A stretch of 11,533 nt of DNA from Candidatus Colwellbacteria bacterium RIFCSPLOWO2_02_FULL_44_20b. GTDB lineage: Bacteria; Patescibacteriota; Minisyncoccia; UBA6257; Colwellbacteraceae. Made by a program: the position numbers and the translations under genes. Shown here piece after piece: positions 5,649 through 11,533 of the stretch. Location: assembly GCA_001817765.1 (NCBI GenBank), contig MHIZ01000013.1, forward strand, positions 1-11,533. Direction: 5' to 3'. The first letter of the stretch is position 1. Each line of letters starts with the position of its first letter. The notes under the pieces were generated by a model. That model was not told the DNA's origin. It saw only the letters and a program-made list of their open reading frames with translations, and did not search any database.

Positions 5649-8079
5649 TAAAAAGTTCATCGTTTGGATGGAGGAGGTGGGTATCGAAGACGTGCCGCTT
5701 GTTGGAGGCAAAAACGCGTCCTTAGGCGAAATGATTAAAACCCTTGGCGCGAAGGGCGTCAGTGTCCCAAGTGGCTTCATTATTACCGCCGAAGGATATC
5801 GGCATTTTTTGCGCGAAACAGGGCTTGAAGGAAAAATTAATGAAACGCTTAAGGGTTTAGATACAAGTAAGCTTAAAGAACTCGCTCGTGTCGGTAAAAA
5901 GATCCGAGAGATGATTGTGAAAACAGAATTTCCGGAAGATCTGAAAGAAGAAATCGAACATGCCTACGGCGAAATGGAAGCCCGCTACGGCAAAAATATA
6001 GATACGGCAGTGCGTTCAAGCGCGACCGCCGAAGATCTGCCCGGTGCGAGCTTCGCGGGCGAGCATGACACGTATCTTGGCATCCGTGGTGCCGAAGAAG
6101 TAAAAGAAGCGGCAAGAGCCGCGATGGCTTCACTTTTTACCAATCGAGCAATCTCGTATCGCGTTGATAAAGGATTCGAACACTCGAAAGTCGCGCTCTC
6201 GGTAGGCGTCCAAAGAATGGTGCGTTCCGACAGCGGTGCATCAGGCGTAATGTTTACCCTCGATACTGAATCCGGCTTTAAAGATGTCGTTATCATAAAT
6301 GGTTCGTGGGGCTTGGGTGAAATGGTGGTGCAAGGAAAAGTTACTCCCGATGAATTCTTTATAGCGAAACAAACGCTTCAAAAAGCGCCAAACGCTGTAA
6401 TCGCGAAACACTTGGGTACAAAACTCAAGAAAATGATCTACGGAAGCAACAAGGGCGTAAAACAGACAAAGGTTATTGATACAACTGACGAAGAGCGAAG
6501 CAATTTTGTAATAACAGATAAAGAAGTTCGCCAACTCGCCAACTGGGGTGTAAAAATCGAGGAGCACTACTCGGAAAAAAACGGTAAATGGATGCCGATG
6601 GATATCGAGTGGGCAAAAGACGGAAAAAGCGGCGAGCTCTTTATTGTCCAGGCCCGCCCTGAAACAATCCATGCGGGCCGCGACTACTCGAAGATTAAAG
6701 AATATATACGAAAAGAAGAAAGTATTGTTCTCGTTCGTGGCGCCTCCGTAGGCAGTAAAATCGCGATTGGAAAAGCGCGGGTTATTTTAAGTGTCAAAGA
6801 TATCGGCAAATTCAAACATGGTGAAGTTTTGATAACTGATATGACCGATCCCGACTGGGAGCCAATTATGAAAATTGCCGCGGCAATTGTAACGGATAAA
6901 GGTGGCAGAACTTCGCACGCCGCGATTGTCTCCCGTGAGCTCGGCATTCCCGCGATCGTCGGTTCAGGAAACGCGACGAGAAAAATCAAAACAGGCGATA
7001 CGATTACGGTAGATACAACCGGTTCAGAGGGGATCGTGTTTAGTGGTAGTTTGAAATTCGATATTATCGAGCACGATGTAAAGAAAATCCCCGAACCGAA
7101 AACAAAGATAATGATGAACATCGCGACTCCCGATACCGCCTTTGAAAAATCATTTCTTCCGAACTCAGGCGTCGGGCTCGCGCGCGAAGAATTTATTATT
7201 GCTTCCGTCATAGGCATCCATCCGCTCGCACTCCTAAATTTCGATAAACTCGATAAAAAACTCAAAGCGAAAATCAACGAAAAAACAAAAGGGTGGAAAA
7301 ACAAAACGGAATTTTACGTTGATAATCTCGCCTACGGCATCGCGAAAATCGGCGCTGCCTTTTACCCGCGTCATGTCATTGTCCGCTTTTCAGATTTCAA
7401 AACAAATGAATATAGAACGCTGTTAGGGGGCGATGCCTACGAGCCACTCGAAGAAAATCCGATGATCGGCTGGCGCGGCGCCTCCCGCTACTACGATCCG
7501 AAATTCAAAGAAGCGTTTAAACTCGAATGTATCGCGATTAAAAAAGTCCGTGACGAAATGGGGCTCACAAACGTCATTCCAATGGTTCCATTTTGTCGTA
7601 CGCCGGAAGAGGGAATTCAGACGCTCGAGATTATGGCTGAAACAGGGCTCGTAACCCGCTATATCGCCGAAAAAAGAAATCTTCCGAAAGAAAATCTTGT
7701 AACGGTCTATGTAATGTGCGAAATTCCTTCAAATATCCTCCTTGCCGATGAATTTCTGAATATCTTTGATGGAATGTCAATCGGCTCAAATGATCTGACC
7801 CAACTCGTACTTGGGCTTGATAGAGATTCCGGCATTGTAAGCCACGTCGCGAACGAAAAGAACCCAGCGGTTATGAAAATGGTTGCTGAAATCATTAAGA
7901 AATGCAGAGAAAAAGGAAAGTACATCGGCATCTGCGGTCAGGCGCCTTCAGATCATGTTGACTTCGCCGAGTTCTTGGTTCGCGAAGGAATCGAAAGTAT
8001 GTCGTTAAATCCTGACACTGTAGTAAAAACAACCCTCGCAATCGCCGAAGTCGAAAAACAAATTAATAAAAAATTATGA
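5638..8079 (+). CDS. ppsA: Phosphoenolpyruvate synthase (pyruvate, water dikinase)
   Basis: This enzyme interconverts pyruvate plus ATP with phosphoenolpyruvate plus AMP and phosphate. The 813 residues show the three expected parts: an ATP-binding domain (about 15-350) beginning VPLVGGKNASLGEM and holding VRSSATAEDLPGASFAG (Arg126) and ending in VQARPET; a swivelling phosphohistidine domain with GGRTSHAAIVSRELGIPA, His427 being the carrier; and a C-terminal barrel with MIGWRGASRYY, SIGSNDLTQLVLGLDRD and GICGQAPSD, where Cys766 is the likely catalytic cysteine. All key residues are present. The start lies 11 bases inside the glycerate kinase gene and the stop overlaps the next start as ATGA, so the three genes are probably translated together. 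No pyruvate kinase is seen nearby; in such reduced genomes this enzyme may run toward pyruvate and ATP, which is inference. Confidence 0.95.
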   Translation: MGNNKKFIVWMEEVGIEDVPLVGGKNASLGEMIKTLGAKGVSVPSGFIITAEGYRHFLRETGLEGKINETLKGLDTSKLKELARVGKKIREMIVKTEFPEDLKEEIEHAYGEMEARYGKNIDTAVRSSATAEDLPGASFAGEHDTYLGIRGAEEVKEAARAAMASLFTNRAISYRVDKGFEHSKVALSVGVQRMVRSDSGASGVMFTLDTESGFKDVVIINGSWGLGEMVVQGKVTPDEFFIAKQTLQKAPNAVIAKHLGTKLKKMIYGSNKGVKQTKVIDTTDEERSNFVITDKEVRQLANWGVKIEEHYSEKNGKWMPMDIEWAKDGKSGELFIVQARPETIHAGRDYSKIKEYIRKEESIVLVRGASVGSKIAIGKARVILSVKDIGKFKHGEVLITDMTDPDWEPIMKIAAAIVTDKGGRTSHAAIVSRELGIPAIVGSGNATRKIKTGDTITVDTTGSEGIVFSGSLKFDIIEHDVKKIPEPKTKIMMNIATPDTAFEKSFLPNSGVGLAREEFIIASVIGIHPLALLNFDKLDKKLKAKINEKTKGWKNKTEFYVDNLAYGIAKIGAAFYPRHVIVRFSDFKTNEYRTLLGGDAYEPLEENPMIGWRGASRYYDPKFKEAFKLECIAIKKVRDEMGLTNVIPMVPFCRTPEEGIQTLEIMAETGLVTRYIAEKRNLPKENLVTVYVMCEIPSNILLADEFLNIFDGMSIGSNDLTQLVLGLDRDSGIVSHVANEKNPAVMKMVAEIIKKCREKGKYIGICGQAPSDHVDFAEFLVREGIESMSLNPDTVVKTTLAIAEVEKQINKKL

Positions 8080-8447
8080 GTTACAGAGAAAAGCTATTCT
8101 TACTTGCTGTTGCGTCCGTTTTAGCGATTTTTATTGGATATGGACTAGAAAGCATCCTCGATCTTGAATATATAGGTCTATTCATAGGAATTTTTTCTCT
8201 CGTTTCTTTACTTAGCTTCATCGCCCTTCTTTTCTTTCCTGAAGAAGTTTTTCGTGGTTGGAAAAAATTCGCTATATGGTATACCGGAATTTCAGCTGTA
8301 ATAGTCATACTCGACTTTATCACTAGTCAACACGGTGGTCTTATGGACTCAGATCCAGAATTCACAATTGAAGTACTCGCCGGACTATTCTTCATTATAT
8401 CAGCCGGCGTTATCATTAAGAAAATTATTGATTCCGAAGAATCATAA
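8076..8447 (+). CDS. Small four-helix membrane protein of unknown function
   Basis: I do not recognise this 123-residue protein. Four hydrophobic stretches are visible at about residues 7-25, 32-53, 64-84 and 97-116, so it should sit in the cytoplasmic membrane with both ends on the same side. The basic stretch FRGWKKF between helices 2 and 3 and the KKIIDSEES tail suggest cytoplasmic loops. A polar acidic segment (QHGGLMDSDPEF) separates helices 3 and 4. No catalytic or binding motif is apparent. Its ATG overlaps the synthase stop by four bases (ATGA at 8076-8079), so it is probably made together with that enzyme, and enolase follows 46 bases later. The position suggests a link to central metabolism, but nothing in the protein itself shows it. 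Confidence 0.8.
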   Translation: MSYREKLFLLAVASVLAIFIGYGLESILDLEYIGLFIGIFSLVSLLSFIALLFFPEEVFRGWKKFAIWYTGISAVIVILDFITSQHGGLMDSDPEFTIEVLAGLFFIISAGVIIKKIIDSEES

Positions 8448-8472
8448 AATGATTACGCCCCCCATTAAATTC

Positions 8473-8487
8473 TCACTATAAAAGTGA
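8473..8487 (+). promoter_or_regulatory. Inverted repeat around a TATAAA box before enolase
   Basis: TCACT (8473-8477) and AGTGA (8483-8487) flank ATAAA, giving a small palindrome centred on TATAAA (8478-8483), which could be a -10 box with an overlapping operator seven bases before the enolase ATG. No good -35 box is seen 16-18 bases upstream, so this is weak. Alternatively enolase is simply read from the upstream operon. Confidence 0.3.
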
Positions 8488-8493
8488 TTTAGA

Positions 8494-9675
8494 ATGCCAA
8501 GCATCGAATCAATTTCAGCTCGAAAAATCTTAAACTCCCGCGGCGGTTGGACTATTGAAGTTACGATGCGAGGCGGAGGAAAAGAAGTAATCGCAAGCAT
8601 TCCCGAAGGTGAAAGCAAAGGTTCGCACGAAGCCCACTACGTTCCGGTTGGAAAAGCGATTCAAAACATCACCGAAGTCATCGAACCGATCTTAAAAGGA
8701 CGCGACCCCGAAAACCAAGGCGACATTGATAAAACACTCCTCGAACTCGATGGTACAACTAATAAATCAAAACTCGGCGCAAACGCGATTCTCTCGGTTT
8801 CAATTGCCGCGAGCCGCCTCGCCGCTGAAATAAAAGGTGTTCCGCTCTGGAAACATCTCAGGGATATTTACGGCAAAGGCGAAGGAACAAATGCGCCCCG
8901 TCTCTATATAAACTGCACCGAAGGCGGCGTACACGCGGGCACCCAACTCGATTTTCAGGAATATCTGGTGATTCCAAAAAGCCGAAGCGTTAAAGAAGCA
9001 ATTCAGATTGGAAAAGAAATGTATCGCCTGATTCGTGAGTACGTAAAAACGAATGTTGGTCCAAGCGCAGTAAACGTCGGCGATGAAGGCGGCTTTACCC
9101 CGAATTTTAAAAACAACCTTGAGCCCTTAAAAGTTTTTCAGAAAGTCGCGAAAGCGCTTGCCGTTCAAGGCCTCGTTGATTTTGGAATTGATGCCGCCGC
9201 GAACAATGTTCGCGTCTCAGCTAAAAAACTTCTGCCAATCTACAAAGAAGCAAAAGAAAAATATAATTTGTTCTTCCTTGAAGATCCCTTCAAAGAAGAA
9301 GATTTTAGCCACTTCGAAAAACTTCACGAAATGTTTGGAAACGACATTGTTGTCTGCGGCGACGACCTCACAACCACAAACATCGAACGAATGAAACGCG
9401 CCCACGAAAAGGGAAGTATCAACGGCGTGATTATTAAACCAAATCAAATCGGAAGCATATCTGAAACATTAGAAGCTGTGAAATTAGCAAAAGAATGGAA
9501 CTGGACAGTCGTTGTCTCTCACAGGGGACAAGATACAAACGATGATTTTATCGCTGACCTTGCCTATGCGGTCCAAGCCGACGGCATCAAACTCGGCGGT
9601 CTCGGCCGCGGTGAACGGATCGCAAAATACAACCGACTACTGGCTATAGAAACACAAACCCGACCTACATTCTGA
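8494..9675 (+). CDS. eno: Enolase (phosphopyruvate hydratase), divergent
   Basis: Enolase converts 2-phosphoglycerate to phosphoenolpyruvate in the cytoplasm. The 393 residues are shorter than the usual 420-430. By comparison with the yeast enzyme, the metal ligands (Asp233, Glu263, Asp290), the catalytic pair Glu198 (GDEGGF) and Lys315 (IIKPNQIGS), plus His147, Glu156, His343 and Lys366, are all in place. LDGTTNKSKLGANAILSVS and ERIAKYNRLLAIE are clear family blocks. Several normally fixed stretches differ: the mobile loop SGAST reads EGESK (38-42), SRGNPT reads SRGGWT (15-20), and HRSGET reads HRGQDT (343-348). The loop change removes the serine that helps hold the second magnesium in yeast enolase. 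The gene follows the glycerate kinase and synthase genes, so its product and substrate match its neighbours. I favour a true but divergent enolase over a paralogue with another substrate. Confidence 0.88.
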   Translation: MPSIESISARKILNSRGGWTIEVTMRGGGKEVIASIPEGESKGSHEAHYVPVGKAIQNITEVIEPILKGRDPENQGDIDKTLLELDGTTNKSKLGANAILSVSIAASRLAAEIKGVPLWKHLRDIYGKGEGTNAPRLYINCTEGGVHAGTQLDFQEYLVIPKSRSVKEAIQIGKEMYRLIREYVKTNVGPSAVNVGDEGGFTPNFKNNLEPLKVFQKVAKALAVQGLVDFGIDAAANNVRVSAKKLLPIYKEAKEKYNLFFLEDPFKEEDFSHFEKLHEMFGNDIVVCGDDLTTTNIERMKRAHEKGSINGVIIKPNQIGSISETLEAVKLAKEWNWTVVVSHRGQDTNDDFIADLAYAVQADGIKLGGLGRGERIAKYNRLLAIETQTRPTF

Positions 9676-9689
9676 TAGTTTTTTAATAA

Positions 9690-9720
9690 AAACACCCCTC
9701 AATCATTTAAGATTCAGGGG
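9690..9720 (-). terminator. Intrinsic terminator of the minus-strand orphan gene
   Basis: On the minus strand CCCCTGAATC (9720-9711) pairs with GATTGAGGGG (9704-9695) around a six-base loop, with one internal mismatch, followed by TGTTTTTATT. It begins 11 bases after the stop of the minus-strand gene. On the plus strand the stem is not followed by T residues, so it is a poor terminator for enolase. Confidence 0.75.
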
Positions 9721-9731
9721 CATTGTCTACT

Positions 9732-10010
9732 CTAGTAGACTATACAGTCAGGAACATCAAGATCTTTGCGTAACTTCTCAATCACGTAATGCGATTTCCA
9801 ATGAGGCCAATGTTCTCGGTCTATCTTAAGAGCAAGCTCCATGCCACAGAGATTGACGACCGAAGGAAAACCGTCTCGTGCATCAGGTCTTAAAGCAACG
9901 CTTTTACAAAAAGCAATGCATTGCGGAACACTCATAGGTTTAAATAGAGCACTCTCGAATTCACTTCGAATTTTAATTTCCTCTTCTCGAGTGAAATATT
10001 TCATATTCAT
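9732..10010 (-). CDS. Uncharacterised small protein on the minus strand
   Basis: I do not recognise this 92-residue protein. It is soluble in character, with charged N- and C-terminal helices (REEEIKIRSEFE; HYVIEKLRKDLD), three cysteines, two tryptophans in REHWPHWKSH and no membrane segment or signal peptide. It is judged real because it is the only sizeable frame in the region between enolase and mraZ, has a near-consensus promoter upstream (10058-10086) and an intrinsic terminator directly after its stop. It starts with ATG at 10010; a second in-frame ATG two codons later (MNMKYF) could serve instead. It is the only gene on this strand in the window and looks like a self-contained single-gene insertion between two operons. 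Function, partner and origin are unknown. Confidence 0.66.
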   Translation of the reverse strand: MNMKYFTREEEIKIRSEFESALFKPMSVPQCIAFCKSVALRPDARDGFPSVVNLCGMELALKIDREHWPHWKSHYVIEKLRKDLDVPDCIVY

Positions 10011-10057
10011 GAAGTATTAAATTGTTAAAAATCAGAAAGACCTTTAGAAGCATTACT

Positions 10058-10086
10058 ATAGTAACATGGAGCCGAGGGTATGTCAA
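10058..10086 (-). promoter_or_regulatory. Near-consensus sigma-70-type promoter for the minus-strand gene
   Basis: Reading the minus strand, TTGACA (10086-10081) is followed after exactly 17 bases by TACTAT (10063-10058). This is a perfect -35 box and a -10 box with one mismatch at ideal spacing. Transcription should begin near 10050, giving a leader of about 40 bases before the ATG at 10010. Confidence 0.8.
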
Positions 10087-10171
10087 GTATCTAATCAAAG
10101 TTACAAAACCAGATTTCTTTAGGCACAATAAAGTTAATAACTTGTGAATAAGTAAGCCACTTTTTCTAAGA

Positions 10172-10200
10172 AAAGCCCTTAAATAAAGGGCTTTTTTGTT
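10172..10200 (+). terminator. Intrinsic terminator upstream of the mraZ promoter
   Basis: AAAGCCCTT (10172-10180) pairs perfectly with AAGGGCTTT (10186-10194) around a five-base loop, followed by TTTGTTT within a T-rich run. It would stop plus-strand transcripts arriving from enolase before they enter the mraZ operon. Read on the minus strand it is followed by TTTTCTT, so it may work in both directions. Confidence 0.85.
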
Positions 10201-10214
10201 TGAGACACTATTTT

Positions 10215-10244
10215 TTGACGATATGGAGCAATGTGGAATAAAAT
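10215..10244 (+). promoter_or_regulatory. Promoter of the mraZ-rsmH operon
   Basis: TTGACG (10215-10220) and TAAAAT (10239-10244) are separated by 18 bases, each one mismatch from consensus. The start of transcription would fall near 10251, leaving a leader of about 195 bases before the mraZ ATG. Two GTGG-type half-sites lie in the spacer and three just after the start point. Confidence 0.65.
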
Positions 10245-10279
10245 GAAATCACGGTGGGGAGAAGTGGATGATTGTGGAG
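10223..10279 (+). promoter_or_regulatory. MraZ operator: five GTGG-type half-sites
   Basis: GTGGGG (10254-10259), GTGGAT (10264-10269) and GTGGAG (10274-10279) are direct repeats with four-base spacers, exactly the arrangement of known MraZ boxes. Two more related copies, ATGGAG (10223-10228) and GTGGAA (10233-10238), have the same 10-base period and sit between the -35 and -10 boxes. Bound MraZ would block the promoter, so autoregulation of mraZ-rsmH is likely. Confidence 0.85.
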
Positions 10280-10312
10280 TTCCGTACATATAAATACATA
10301 TAAAGTACGGAA
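10280..10312 (+). repeat. Inverted repeat with AT-rich loop in the mraZ leader
   Basis: TTCCGTAC (10280-10287) and GTACGGAA (10305-10312) form a perfect 8-bp stem around a 17-base loop. The loop region contains the 9-base direct repeat ACATATAAA twice (10286-10294 and 10296-10304). It follows the last MraZ half-site directly and would be in the transcribed leader. No T run follows, so it is not a terminator. Confidence 0.75.
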
Positions 10313-10327
10313 CGACATCTCGCCGAA

Positions 10328-10343
10328 TCCGCCAGCTGGCGGA
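10328..10343. repeat. 16-bp perfect palindrome TCCGCCAGCTGGCGGA
   Basis: TCCGCCAG and CTGGCGGA are exact reverse complements with no loop. A further GGCGGAT (10347-10353) can pair alternatively with ATCCGCC (10327-10333), giving a hairpin with a 13-base loop. This type of GC-rich palindrome is a common dispersed repeat in Patescibacteria genomes and resembles the last palindrome in the nrdJ start region (792-804). Confidence 0.85.
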
Positions 10344-10444
10344 AAAGGCGGATGGTGAACCCCCCCAGAAACGCAGGTAGGCACGGGACTCAAGCAAAAA
10401 AGGAACTTCCCCCAGGGCAAGTTTTTAAGCAACTTCAAAGAGAA

Positions 10445-10876
10445 ATGTTTATCGGAGAATACGAACACAATGTAGACGCGAAGGGGAGAATCGCGGTCCC
10501 GGCAAAGTTCCGGGCAAAACTTTCATCAAACGCGATTATCACTCGAGGGCTTGATCATTGTTTGTTCGTCTTCACCGCTAAAGAATGGGAAACGCTCGCG
10601 CAAAAACTGATTAACCTTCCGCTCGCGCAAGCAAACTCTAGGGCATTTGTACGACTAATGATGGCGGGCGCGATGGAGAGCGAAGTAGATTCCCAAGGAA
10701 GAGTGCTGATACCCGATTATCTAAGAAAGTACGCCGGTATCGAAAAACAAGTCATTATCGCCGGTCTCTATAACAGAATCGAAATTTGGAATAAAGACAG
10801 CTGGAGGGAATATAAAACACGAAGCGAAAGCCAGTCTGAAGAAATCGCCGAAAAGCTGGGAGAGCTCGGAATCTAG
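10445..10876 (+). CDS. mraZ: Transcriptional regulator MraZ
   Basis: MraZ is a ring-forming DNA-binding protein that represses the division and cell wall (dcw) cluster it heads. The 143 residues hold the expected pair of AbrB-like half-domains, each with its DxxGR signature: DAKGR at 11-15 and DSQGR at 82-86, followed by RVLIPDYLRKYA. The frame is open upstream to an ATG at 10352, but the ATG at 10445 is chosen because MFIGEYEHNVDAKGR is the conserved family start and gives the normal length. A weak AAAGAGA precedes it. The gene lies directly downstream of MraZ-type operator repeats and three bases before rsmH, which is the standard order. The C-terminus (SESQSEEIAEKLGELGI) is typical. Confidence is high. 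Confidence 0.96.
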   Translation: MFIGEYEHNVDAKGRIAVPAKFRAKLSSNAIITRGLDHCLFVFTAKEWETLAQKLINLPLAQANSRAFVRLMMAGAMESEVDSQGRVLIPDYLRKYAGIEKQVIIAGLYNRIEIWNKDSWREYKTRSESQSEEIAEKLGELGI

Positions 10877-10879
10877 AAA

Positions 10880-11533
10880 ATGCACATTCCAGTCCTTTTA
10901 AACGAAGTAGTAAATATACTTGATATTCGAAAAGGACAGTTCGTAATCGATGGCACGCTCGGCGAAGGTGGGCACACGCTCGAAATCGCGAAGAAAATCG
11001 GAAAAGAAGGAAAAATGCTCGTGCTTGATCTGGAAGATGAAGCAATCCGCGCTTTTAAAACAAAGATTGCCGGAAAAAAAGATCTTCCGGAAATCATCTG
11101 CGAAAACGAGAACTTCGCGAACATTATTGAAACACTTGAAGAAAAGAATTTCGGACAAGCCGATCGATTACTCCTCGATCTCGGATTTTCATCAAACCAA
11201 ATAGAAGAGCGAAATAAAGGATTTAGTTTTCTCCGCACCGAGCCGCTTCTGATGACCTACGACGCAAACCGCAAGCCCGTGTATGAAATTCTGCGAGAAA
11301 TACGCGAACACGATCTTGAAGTGATTTTAAGAGACTTAAGCGATGAACGGTACGCGAGAAGAATCGCCCACGCCATCAAAGAAGCCGGAAAGAAAGAACG
11401 GATTTTGACAACAACTGACTTGGTGAATGTAATCGAAAAAGCCGTGCCGAAAAACTATGAACGCGGACGAATCAACCCGGCAACTCGAACTTTTATGGCT
11501 CTCCGTATGTACGCGAACGACGAATTGGGAAGT
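10880..11533 (+). CDS. rsmH: 16S rRNA (cytosine(1402)-N4)-methyltransferase RsmH, 3' end cut by window
   Basis: RsmH methylates N4 of C1402 in the decoding centre of 16S rRNA, using S-adenosylmethionine. The visible 218 residues are about two thirds of a normal protein of about 300. The cofactor loop DGTLGEGGH is at 24-32, then DLGFSSNQIEE and GFSF (114-117), and the RNA-binding hallmark RINPATRTFMALR at 197-209. The usual PLDMRMD motif reads PLLMTYD (122-128), losing the conserved Asp and Arg while the last Asp remains; this may be a lineage trait. The ATG lies three bases after the mraZ stop with no clear Shine-Dalgarno close by, so translation is likely coupled. The frame is open to the window end, and the rest of the dcw cluster presumably follows. 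Confidence 0.95.
   Translation, partial: MHIPVLLNEVVNILDIRKGQFVIDGTLGEGGHTLEIAKKIGKEGKMLVLDLEDEAIRAFKTKIAGKKDLPEIICENENFANIIETLEEKNFGQADRLLLDLGFSSNQIEERNKGFSFLRTEPLLMTYDANRKPVYEILREIREHDLEVILRDLSDERYARRIAHAIKEAGKKERILTTTDLVNVIEKAVPKNYERGRINPATRTFMALRMYANDELGS

Larger units (their letters stand above)
10011..10444. other. Intergenic region between the minus-strand gene and mraZ
   Basis: This 434-base stretch holds no supported gene. It contains, in order, the divergent minus-strand promoter, the plus-strand terminator, the mraZ promoter with its operator, and two palindromic structures in the leader. I see no tRNA, riboswitch or rnpB-like structure. The last 90 bases (10355-10444) are C-rich then A-rich and contain no further clear signal. 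Confidence 0.7.

Noticed and set aside
5873..7304. Minus-strand open frames opposite PEP synthase
   Set aside because: They mirror a fully conserved coding sequence and show Ser/Ile/Phe-rich composition typical of antisense shadows.
3851..9737. Inverted 12-base match TACTAGAGTAGA (3851-3862) with 9726-9737 as possible element ends
   Set aside because: Matches of 12 bases are expected several times by chance in a window of this size, and no mobile element genes or target duplications are present.
10143..10151. DnaA box (TTATTCACA on the minus strand)
   Set aside because: A single 9-base match without clustering, AT-rich unwinding region or dnaA/dnaN nearby is expected by chance.
10011..10170. 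Small RNA gene ending at the 10172-10200 terminator
   Set aside because: No plus-strand promoter with acceptable boxes was found in this stretch; the terminator is explained as isolating the mraZ operon.
10390..10440. Attenuator-like hairpin AACTT...AAGTTTTT just before mraZ
   Set aside because: The stem is only five pairs with an internal mismatch and a poor inner stem; too weak to support.
10352..10444. N-terminal extension of MraZ from an upstream ATG
   Set aside because: The added 31 residues are Pro/Gly/Lys-rich leader sequence; MFIGEYEH at 10445 is the conserved start and gives the normal length.

Overview
The window looks like a piece of a small-genome bacterium of the Candidate Phyla Radiation (Patescibacteria, most likely a parcubacterial lineage). 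The reasons are the very compact gene layout with 4 to 31 bp overlaps, the near absence of Shine-Dalgarno sequences, short GC-rich palindromes and a GGTGAGCCTGTCGAACC-type repeat often seen in such genomes, and divergent versions of enolase and RsmH. TGA is used as a stop codon, so the genetic code is standard. The lineage is my inference from these traits; no marker gene was placed in a tree.

Positions 3-3856 look like one transcription unit built around vitamin B12. It holds the tail of a DUF4430 (transcobalamin-like C-terminal) protein, a DUF6580 membrane protein of putative transport function, an adenosylcobalamin-dependent class II ribonucleotide reductase, and a CobO/BtuR-type corrinoid adenosyltransferase. 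Read together, they suggest capture and import of a corrinoid, its conversion to adenosylcobalamin, and its use to make deoxyribonucleotides. The uptake half is inferred; the reductase and adenosyltransferase are clear. The first codons of the reductase lie in a run of four back-to-back small inverted repeats.

A small ArsR-type regulator (3939-4244) follows, then a three-copy 24-bp tandem repeat running into the start codon of the next gene. Positions 4335-9675 hold a lower-glycolysis block: glycerate 2-kinase, phosphoenolpyruvate synthase, a four-helix membrane protein of unknown function, and a divergent enolase. The three enzymes connect glycerate to 2-phosphoglycerate, phosphoenolpyruvate and pyruvate.

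After enolase lies a single unrecognised gene on the minus strand (9732-10010). It has its own near-consensus promoter and its own terminator. A plus-strand terminator (10172-10200) then separates it from the start of the division and cell wall (dcw) cluster: mraZ and rsmH, the latter running off the window end. The mraZ leader carries a good promoter and five GTGG-type half-sites at 10-bp spacing that match the known MraZ operator, so autoregulation is likely.
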